Of a stretch of DNA of 64,000 bases, positions 55,714-64,000 are shown one piece after another. The position numbers and the translations under genes are program-made. The notes beneath the pieces are model-generated. The model was not told the DNA's origin. It was given only the letters and a program-made list of their open reading frames with translations, and searched no databases. Positions within the stretch are counted from its first letter, which is position 1, and every line of letters begins with the position of its first letter. The stretch is from positions 62,001 through 126,000 of the forward strand of contig JAMPIV010019842.1 in NCBI GenBank assembly GCA_024509875.1. The letters are read 5' to 3'. The stretch is from Oreohelix idahoensis. Taxonomy: Eukaryota; Mollusca; Gastropoda; Stylommatophora; Oreohelicidae.

Positions 55714-56310
55714 GTGTTCATCATGGACTATGATAGTTTCATGCGGCTAGGTAAGGAAGCTGGGTACACACGAAAAGAGTTGTTGGATTATGCCAAGGCA
55801 GTGTTCCAATCAAAGGAGAACCTGGATCCCATAAGAGATTTACGTGCCGAGGAACGAGAAATCAAGAAGGCAGAGTTACAGGAAAAGAAGATGAAAGAGG
55901 AGAGAGAATTAGAATTACAGAAAAGAAGATGAAAGAGGAACGAGCAATCAAGAAGGCAAAGTTAGAGTTTCAAGAAAAGAAGATGAGAGAGGATAGAGGG
56001 CTAGAATTAGAGAAGGAGAGAATGAAGATTGATAAGGAAATATAATTGAAGAGATTAGATGTGGGTGCGAGTGGTCAGAACTCGACTCCGAGGGAGTCTC
56101 ATCGTCTCTTTAGGATGCGTCTGCCGAATTTTAACGATAAAATTGGATATTTTCCTTGAGAGATTCGAGGCCGAATGCGTGGCTTGGAAGGGTGACAGAT
56201 ATCAATTGCCATCTCTGTTATCCACATTGCTAGTGGGGCCGGCGATGGAGACTTTCTATTGCCTCCCTCTGGAAGGGCGGGCCGATTACGACAAGGTGAA
56301 CGAACGGTTG
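55714..56310 (+). pseudogene. Retroviral-type Gag fragment (LTR retrotransposon), broken
   Basis: The first frame (ATG at 55723) reads MDYDSFMRLGKEAGYTRKEL, then a Glu/Lys-rich coiled coil (EKKMKEERELELQKRR). After frame breaks come RLPNFNDKI and, at 56140-56305, FLERFEAECVAWKGDRYQLP and LLSTLLVGPAMETFYCLPLE with DYDKVNERL. That order of coiled-coil N-terminus, capsid-like LP.F.. and FLERFE..C..W segments, and LSTLL.GPA fits Gypsy-like Gag proteins. Pol, LTRs and zinc knuckle are absent. The fragment stops exactly at a duplicated LINE segment. Confidence 0.7.
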
Positions 56311-56315
56311 GATTT

Positions 56316-56600
56316 TCATTTAAATGAAGATTTTCTCCGTTTATTACTAGTTTGAAGCTCTGAGGCTACGTCATCTGCAAAGGAAGCATTGCGTGCTATT
56401 TGTTGTATATTGTCAGTTATGTCATTTATGTATGCAAGGAACAGTGTAGGTGACAGCACTCCCTCTTGTGGGACACCAATGTAATGCAATCCTGCCGGAG
56501 TGGACATGAGAGCGCACAACCGTTTTGTGACAAAGCTGGTCAAGATTGCGTTATTAATAGCTATTAGAGTAGGGTGTCCCACAAGTAACTGGTATTTTCT
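56316..56600 (-). mobile_element. LINE reverse-transcriptase catalytic fragment
   Basis: On the minus strand VTKRLCALMSTPAGLHYIGV and PQEGVLSPTLFLAYINDITD precede SFADDVA, the catalytic Y/FADD box. The start of this block (56308-56362) repeats 55447-55500 almost exactly, so the LINE was interrupted by the gag insertion with a duplicated segment of about 55 bp on each side. Confidence 0.75.
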
Positions 56601-57394
56601 CTGGTATTTAACAGCTAGAACTTTATGTAAATTATAATGATAAAGCTTAACAAAATAAATCCCGCTTAAGCACAAATTTATATTACCAGAAAATTAGAAT
56701 GAAATCCCCACGAAACTATTAACAGATCTTCCACAATGCTTCTAGACTTCGTGTTTAGGCTATCCAAGAAATTCTGAGCGACAACTGATAACGGTTTTGG
56801 ACAGCCACAGTTTATACACATTATTGTCTCACTGATCTATAAATGACGTTACTTTTCACACTATAGCACATAGCAGAAAACAGGAGACTACGTTTCCCCC
56901 GATAACAGGTTTTCACGGTGACTCTGTCGGCGTTGTTAATCGACAACAGAGATATAAACCGTATAACGGGTTCTAGTAGATGTGCTCGCTTCTGAAGATC
57001 ACAGAGTTGTCTCCCCCCTGTACGAACATCATAGAGTACACGGGAGAATGTTTTTAAATCCCGTGCGGTTACTTTCAAAAGGGTCCGGTTTTTCCCAACG
57101 CTCGCCTGTCTGACATTTGATGATTGACAGATCAGCTCGCATGAGAAAACTCACGTAAAACAATTCAGGTTCGCTCCTTGTTATAACTGGCAGCTCGCGG
57201 GAGATGGTGAACTTTCCATTTGTTTACGTCTCAAGGAAAAGAGGCGTGGATTAAAAAAATTTAGTAAACGCAGGCTGTCAATTCATAACTCTGCACGCGA
57301 ATCATAAAACGCTAACAGGATCACGGAAGACTGTCAGATACTGTAGGCTAAATTTCCTTTATACGTCACACAGCTTCATCAGCTGCTTTTTCAT
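56601..57394. other. Non-coding DNA
   Basis: No supported gene. The frame at 56821-57078 has no family resemblance I can recognise. Confidence 0.4.
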
Positions 57395-57570
57395 CTTTCA
57401 GAATGTTATGGCATGACCAAGCATATGGAGAAGAGAGCTGGAAACAGAGGTGAAAATGACGAGGAAAAACATGTAAAGAACTTCAGATGATGGCGCGTGA
57501 CAGGATGACTTGGCATGTGTTTGTTGAAGGCCTTTGCTCCTCTGGGAGGGAAGGGTTATGATGATACAGT
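57395..57570 (+). mobile_element. LINE 3' end fragment of the 40.7 kb family
   Basis: The plus-strand reading MMARDRMTWHVFVEGLCSSG matches the C-terminus of the LINE at 40690-40830 (there on the minus strand, with GGAGAAGAGAGCTGGAAACAG and GTGACAGGATGACTTGGC in common). It is followed by GGGTTATGATGATAC, a short ATG-type 3' tail. Confidence 0.7.
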
Positions 57571-57882
57571 GATTTCCTTGCCAACAAGGTGTCTACCTTA
57601 TTGGATTATTGACAACCCAGGATCAATCTTCTTCAATCAAGAGGAATGGGGGTTTACCCCTGATAGTTAATTAGACACCGGTATTCGTGTGAAGGTAACT
57701 GTGTAAATCAATTATTTTTGATATGGGCCTCTCTTGTAGCTCTCCAATTTTCTCATTTGTTTTTACTACTAGCGAGCTTCGGTGTAATTTTAATCTTTTC
57801 GGTGTGTGTATGTGTGTGTGAATTTACTTAATAAATATACTTATATGTTCTAATCGGTCAGAGCACACTTTCTATCTGTCAC
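57571..57882. other. Non-coding DNA
   Basis: Nothing recognisable apart from a TGTGTGTATGTGTGTG tract at about 57800. Confidence 0.4.
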
Positions 57883-57886
57883 TTAA

Positions 57887-59282
57887 GGGGCTCCACTACA
57901 ACGAAAACTGGATTTTACGTACAAAATATCGATTTTTTACTTTTGAGCTTATTTTATTAAATAATCATCGAGGAATCGATTGAGCAAGGTTTTATAACAT
58001 AAAAAATGCATTTGATGTATCAAAAAGCATATTGTCGGCACTACCCCCATGCTATGATTTTCAAATTTGTGCCGAAAATGCACGATTTCTCTCTAAAAAC
58101 TATCTAACAGAGGAGTCTCAAATTTGACATGCATGTAGTTACACATCTATATCTTTAAAAGTAACACATCTGCATTTTATATATTTTGGTAATTTTCTTT
58201 TATAAATTTTTTAAAAATATTTTTTCACACAAATATAGTTTTTTTTTTTAAATCATTAAAAATAGAATTTTAAACTTATCAAAATAATCATGAGTAGTAC
58301 ACATCTATATCTTTAAAGTAACACATCTGCATTTTTAATATTTTGGTAATTTTCTTTTATAAATTTTTAAAAAATATTTTAAAAAATATTTTTTCATACA
58401 AATATAGTTTTTTTTTTTTTTCTTAATCATTTAAAATAGAATTTTAAACTTATCAAAAACAGCATGTGACAAATTGTTTTAATTGTCAGTCACAATATGT
58501 GTGTGCAATTTGATAAAGTTTGGTCAATGGTAAACATAAGATTTTTGCTCTTGAAAATTGGTGAAAAACCCAATATGGCGGTTGTTTTTTTTTGGGTTAC
58601 CATGTAGAAGGAAAGAAGAAAAATTAGCCAAGATAAAGGCGAGAGAAGGAGCTACAAGAAGCTGAAGGATGTGCAGCATATAGTCCTGGAGGATTTTAAA
58701 CACATTCAGCCCCCCAGAATGGAGCATATTGGACAAGACAAGTCACTCGGTGACTAAAATGCATTTTTCTCAAAACTAACATTTTATTAACAAAAAATGT
58801 TATTTTTTACAAACTATCTAATAGATCAGTCTGAAATTTGGCATGCATGTAGTACACATATATACCTTTAAATTGTAACATGCTTTTTTGATATTTTGGT
58901 AATTTGCTTTGATATATTTTTTAAACATTTTTTTTTCATTTTTTTAATACAAATAAAGTGCAATTTTTTAAAAAAATCATTAAAAATAGAATTTTAAACT
59001 TATCAAAAACATCATGTGACAAATTGTTTTAATTGTCAGTCACAACATGTGTGTGCAATTTGATAAAGTTTGGTCAATGGGAAACATAAGTTTTTAGCTC
59101 TCGAAAAGTGGTGAAAATCCAATATGGCGGATTTTTTTTTTTAGTTACCATGGTAACCACATGTTTTTTAACAAAATAAACTCTGGAATTTGGTTCATGG
59201 ACATACACTGTGTCTATTGAGTACATAAAAAATTTGAAAATGTTATTAGAACAAAAGTTAGTTTTCACTGTAGTACTTCCCC
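57887..59282. mobile_element. Non-autonomous TTAA-flanked element (MITE-like, piggyBac-type target)
   Basis: The left end GGGGCTCCACTACAACGAAA followed by ACT pairs with the right end (rc) GGGGAAGTACTACAGTGAAA followed by ACT, an imperfect inverted repeat. Both ends abut TTAA (57883-57886 and 59283-59286), the target site duplicated by piggyBac-type transposases. Inside are two diverged direct copies about 530 bp apart (GTGACAAATTGTTTTAATTG at 58465 and 58997), each with AATATGGCGG and T-rich tracts. No transposase is present. Confidence 0.8.
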
Positions 59283-59489
59283 TTAATGTTAACTGCTTTG
59301 TCCTTACTGTAATAGATTTCCTTATTTAGCAGAGAGGAAGGAGAAGGGTAAATGACATTCTAAACATTATATCGAGTGTGGCTGGAATAAGGCATACTTC
59401 ATATCTCGTCTCTCTAGAAGTCAAACCTCACTCCCTATTTTACATTAGTCACTCTATTCATATCTATTTTCGTACTACTCATTCATATT

Positions 59490-61115
59490 CAATCTAAACT
59501 CCCGCATCATCTACTTTCTAAACTCCCGCATCATCTACTTCCTAAACTCTTGCATCCTCTACGTCTTAATCTCCGGCATCATCTACTTCCTGAACTCTCG
59601 CATCATCTACTGCCTAAACTCCCGCATCATCTACTTCCAAAATTCCCACATCATCTACTTCTTAAACTCCCACATCATCTACTTCATAAACTCCCGCATC
59701 ATCTACTTCCTAAACTCCCGCATCATCTACTTCCTAAACTCCGGCGTCATCTACTTCCTAAACTCCCGCTTCATCTACTTCTTATACTCCCGCTTCATCT
59801 ACTTCCTGAACTTCGACTTCATCTACATCCTAAACTTCCGCATCATCTACTTCCTAAACTCCCGCATCATCTTCTTCCTAATCTCACGAATCATCTATTT
59901 CATAAACTCCCGCATCATCTATTTCCTAAACTCCAGCATCATTTTCATAAACTCCCGCATCATCTATTTCCTAAACTCCAGCATCATCGACTTCCTAAAC
60001 TCCCGCATCATCTACTTCCTAACCTCAGACATCATATATTTCCTAAACTCCCGCATCATGTACTTCTTAAACTCCTTCATCATCTACTTCCTAAACAACT
60101 CCCGCATCATCTTCTTCCAAAATTCTCGAATCATCTACTTCCTAAACTCTCGCATCACCTACTTCCTAATATCTCGCATCATCTACTTCCTAACCTCCTG
60201 CATCACCTACTTCCTATACTCCCGTATCCTCTTCTTCCTAAACTCCCGCATCATCTACTTCCTAAACTCTTGCATCATCTATTTCCTAAACCCTTGCATC
60301 ATTTACTTCCTAAACTCCCGCATCCTCTACTACCTAAAATCCCGCATCATCTACTTCCTAACCTCGCGCATCATCTACTTATTAAACTCCCTCATCATCT
60401 ATTTTCTAAACTCCCGCAGAATCTACTTCGTAAACTCACGCATCATCTACTTGTAAAACACCTGTATCATCTACTTCTTAAAATCCTACATCATCTACTT
60501 CCTAAATTCCATCATCATCTACTTCCTAAACTCCCGCATCATCTCCTCCCTAAACTCCCGCTTCATCTACTTCCTAAACTCCCGCGTTATCTACTTCCTA
60601 AACTGCCGCATCATCTACTTCCTAAAATCCTTCATCATCTACTTCCTGAACTCTCACATCATCTACTTCCTAAACACCCGCATCATCTACTTCCTAAACT
60701 AACGCATCATGTACTTCCTAAATTCCCGAATCATCTACTTCCTAAACTCCCGCATCATCTACTTCCCAAACTCCAGCATCATCTACTTCCTAAACTCCCG
60801 CATCATCTACTTCCTACACTCCCGCATCATCTACTTCCTAAACTCCGGCGCATGTTTACTTCCTAAACTCCCGCATCATCTGCTTCTTAAACTCTCGCAT
60901 CATCTACTTCCTAAACTCCGCACCATCTATTTCTAAACTCATTCATCTACTTCCTAAACTCTCGCATCCTCTACTTCCTAAACTCTCGCATCATCTACTT
61001 CCTAAACTCTCGCATCATCTACTTCCTAAACTCTCGCATCATCTACTTATTTAACAACTCCCGCATCATCTACTCCTTAAACACCCGCATCATCTCCTTC
61101 CTAAGCCACTTCCGC
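59490..61115. repeat. 24 bp minisatellite, about 65-70 copies
   Basis: The unit is CTAAACTCCCGCATCATCTA followed by CTTC. Since 24 is a multiple of three, long open frames occur (one of 438 codons starting at 59550), reading as repeated HHLLPKLP or NSRIIYFL. Copies near 60760-60840 are nearly identical, while edge copies are diverged, as expected for an expanding array. Confidence 0.95.
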
Positions 61116-61229
61116 TTCATCTACTTCCATTTTCTCGTGCCAGTACGTGCCAGTTTGCTCTAAGAATTATTGAAGTGTTGATAGATTTTGTCGTCCAAGT
61201 CGGAACGCTCTAAAATAATGATTACAGAG

Positions 61230-62222
61230 CTTCTGAAGGACTTGCAGAAATTATGAGACGACGGCAAACCATAGATCAGAAGAGTTCAGGACCACCAAAG
61301 GTATAGTAATTGGTGATATTCTGTCACATTATCTTTTCATACTCCTCATTTACGATGTCATCAAAGCATGTAAGGAGATCACAAGAAAGTATTCAGTGGA
61401 AGATGAGACAAGTCTGTATTTCAGAACTGATATTTACTGATGATGTTGCCTGATTGCTAAATCAGAGGCACATTTTCAATCCAATTTCCAAGTCTGGAAG
61501 GAATAACTGGAGAAGAGAGCAATGGTTATCAGCGGCTCCAAAACAAAAACAATCGTGATTTCACGAGATGGAAAAGACATCATATTATGCTTAGGAGACC
61601 AAATAGTGGAGCAGGTCAACCACTTTAAATACCTTGGATATATCATAGACTGGAAGAGAGACATCAAAGAAGAGTTGGTTACCCGAAGAGCGTCAGCTGG
61701 GAAACTGTTTCGGGCATTAAATCGAGGATTTCTTAGCAAAAGAGAGATTGGAAAGAGGACGAAGGTCGCTGTGTACAGCTCCACTTATGTCCCAATCTTG
61801 ACATATGGATGCGAGTTATAGGAATGACTAAAATCCACAAACCAGTTTCAAACCTCAGAAATCAGGTATCTGAAGAAGGGTGTTGATGTAACAAGAACTG
61901 ACATGGTCCTCAACAAAACGATACGGCAAGGCCTCAAAACCCAGCCCTTTAGACCCCAGTACGACAGTCCACCTTAAGATGGTCTGGCCATATATGCAGA
62001 ATGGAAGAAGGTCGGCTACCACGACATATAGGGAAACCAAGAGCCAGGGATCCAGATCTCCATGACGACCCAGAGTTTGCTGGGTCAACAATGTTTGACA
62101 ATCCCTAAGGAACGAGGACTGAGGATTGGAACCAGGCCAGGAGGAAGACCACCGATAAGACAGTATGACGTTCTCTCTGGCAAACCTTTACACCCCAAGG
62201 TAGAACAGGAAGTAAGTAAGTA
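61230..62222 (+). mobile_element. LINE fragment, longest copy of the GTAA-tailed family
   Basis: The reading begins in a reverse-transcriptase region with GDILSHYLFILLIYDVIK. It continues through MVISGSKTKTIVISRDGKDI and the thumb-like HFKYLGYIIDWKRDIKEELV and VYSSTYVPILTYGCEL (61522-61821). The tail has TRTDMVLNKTIRQGLKTQPF and ends with a RQEVSK/GTAAGTAAG stretch at 62205-62222. Several frameshifts are present. It shows that the short tails at 22.6, 23.1, 31.98, 39.7 and 43.8 kb come from an ORF2 of this type. Confidence 0.85.
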
Positions 62223-64000
62223 CAGTTTTCTTTCAATTCTTTCTCGTGTCTTTTTTTTTAAACAGGTTTCTCTTTGGCTTCATAGCCAGTGCGTCTAGAT
62301 AAGTTTGACTACATCCAATGAATGTAAAATAGAATGTATAAGAGTGATATGACTGCAGGAGAAGTAGTGATATCATCAATACATGAAGCAGAAATAACTC
62401 GCTGTAATTCTAACTCGTCATGTTGTGAGGGGTTACTGGCTCGTGTAATACGATGTCTGTGTATTATCATATTTTAGTTAGGGGAGATAACAAATGTCAT
62501 TTCAAGGGAAACAATGTTATTAATAAACATTAAAAAATGTTAAAAGTCTGTTTATATTATCTTTAAATGTTTCTTAATTATGCTTGATATTTTCATGAAC
62601 AAGTTTACAGTTAAGTAGATTATTAGTACAACTGGCACTGTCTGTAACATTTTGTTTTTTTGACATGCAGAAATTTATAGCCACATTAAAGAGCTGTACT
62701 TGATGCATACTTTGAAGAGCGAACATTTACGTGTGCTTTATCCTTTCAAAGATAATTTCAGTACGACACACTTGAAAAAATTAAGTTCCTCGGCGCAAAA
62801 GAACGCTCTTCATCCAAAGAAGTTGATTTAGGTTGTTAACTACCTTCCAAAATCCTGGTAAACTTTTCTTTTACACTTTTCATAATAATAATAATAGCAT
62901 ATGTAATGACCGGTTCATATTCAAAGAATTTAGTTTAATAAAATCAACAAATAAAGTCACGTGTAATATTAAGAGAAAATAGTTTCATTCAAGTCTACAT
63001 TTATTACTTTAATCACGATATTGATCTGAAGAGCCTAGTTCTTCTGTTTCATTTCTAGTACGTTTAAAATATATGTTATTGTTATTGTTATATAGAATTG
63101 AATTCATTACACTCCGGGCAAACCCATAGGTGCTCAGTCTCCAACCAAATTAAATGTGTCACCTACCTTGTACATGTCGGAATTAATCCCTGAACATACA
63201 AGGCTTACAGGCTGTTCCTTTCCTTTGCCCAATGAGTATTTATTATAGAACACGCTTTAACGTAATCATTGTGCCGAGGAATGTCCTATCTACACCGACA
63301 AAACTAGCATTTGCATTGTCACCTGGAAGTACAACACATTTTGAGGAGAGATTATATTTTCCATTAGTGTTAGTGACGTCATTAAATACTGACAAAATGC
63401 AGGAACACGAGATATTAGAATTCATGATCATTGCTGTAAAAGTTACACACAAAACATAACGGTTCGAGTAGAAATTTATAAACAGGTAATAAAAATGTAA
63501 AAATCTTGACAGACTGTTGTGATTTACGTTAACATAAAGTTCTAACAGGTTCTTAAATTTTAATTATCAGTGGAAAGCCGGACACAATAACGCTTTTAAG
63601 CAATGTCTGCTGTAGGGAGAACGAGAGTGTAAAAATAAGGACATGTCCACCTTGTGCCGGACGTCCGGTAACCCTACTCTATCACCAGCTGTAAACATAA
63701 TGAAGGGTTTCTTGGGTTTCTTAACGTTGAGCACAATCTACAACATTTATATCAAGATTAAATGAATTATGACTAATTTATTTTATGACAGAACAGTGCA
63801 CCATCTTGATTCAATGAATTTAGCAGTTGAAATGTTCAAAAACTCTTGGTATTTGTAGGGCGCTTTAAAATGGAGAAAAATACAATATATTTACAGTGTA
63901 ATCAAAAGCTTCGTTAAGGTTGTATTTCCTCTGTTCTATGTCTTTATAATACTTACGTCGGTAAGTATCTGTACGAGCGCTGCTCGTAGACCTGTTTATC
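62223..64000. other. Non-coding DNA at the window end
   Basis: AT-rich sequence with no conserved frame, RNA gene or repeat array that I can support. Confidence 0.5.

Noticed and set aside
59550..60866. 438-codon open frame with HHLLPKLP repeats
   Set aside because: Produced by a 24-bp minisatellite whose period is a multiple of three; other frames are open too.
63232..63459. 75-codon frame near the window end
   Set aside because: No family resemblance, equally open on the other strand, no flanking support.

Overview
The window looks like repeat-rich, non-coding DNA from an invertebrate animal. A mollusc or other lophotrochozoan is plausible, but the sequence does not prove it. I find no convincing host protein-coding gene and no intact tRNA or rRNA gene. 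Almost everything recognisable is mobile DNA: a Maverick/Polinton (virus-like, self-synthesising DNA transposon), two Tc1/mariner-type elements with clear terminal repeats and TA duplications, a TTAA-flanked MITE, several 5'-truncated LINEs, a retroviral-type gag fragment, tRNA-like SINE units and many minisatellites.

Layout. 1-5.5 kb is anonymous AT-rich DNA with short tandem arrays. 5.6-18.2 kb is a large imperfect palindrome: a left arm (about 6465-11921), a 0.58 kb centre and a right arm (about 12505-17872). Each arm carries a four-finger C2H2 protein, the N-terminal region of a Maverick DNA polymerase and the last ~65 codons of the same polymerase, with the polymerase core deleted. 18.2-30.05 kb is a decayed larger Maverick. 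Its polymerase lies on the minus strand (18.3-22.4 kb). A divergent plus-strand cluster reads: packaging ATPase, small basic protein, coiled-coil/basic protein, integrase with chromodomain, small membrane protein, minor capsid protein, basic virion protein, double jelly-roll major capsid protein, and adenain-type protease cut off at 30.05 kb. The major capsid frame is uninterrupted; nearly all the other genes carry stops, frameshifts or truncations.

30-64 kb is mostly transposon debris: LINE 3' ends with GTAA-type tails (31.98, 39.7, 43.8 and 61.2 kb), a near-complete mariner-like element (33.75-35.95 kb), a 48-bp minisatellite (36.75-37.9 kb), a 2.7 kb LINE nested in an older repeat (40.7-43.4 kb), a mariner split by a ~1.9 kb insertion (44.75-48.0 kb), a 55-bp minisatellite (48.9-49.4 kb), clustered inverted SINE-like units (50.5 and 53.1-54.7 kb), a gag/LINE patchwork (55.1-56.6 kb), a TTAA MITE (57.9-59.3 kb) and a 24-bp minisatellite (59.5-61.1 kb).

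The most interesting object is the palindrome. It looks like a mini-Maverick made only of one end of the parent element, copied back on itself. It keeps the zinc-finger/polymerase N-terminus and the extreme polymerase C-terminus while losing the catalytic core and every virion gene. That architecture resembles the symmetric defective genomes known from protein-primed linear DNA viruses. Whether it is a real mobile unit or a local rearrangement is inference and can be tested.
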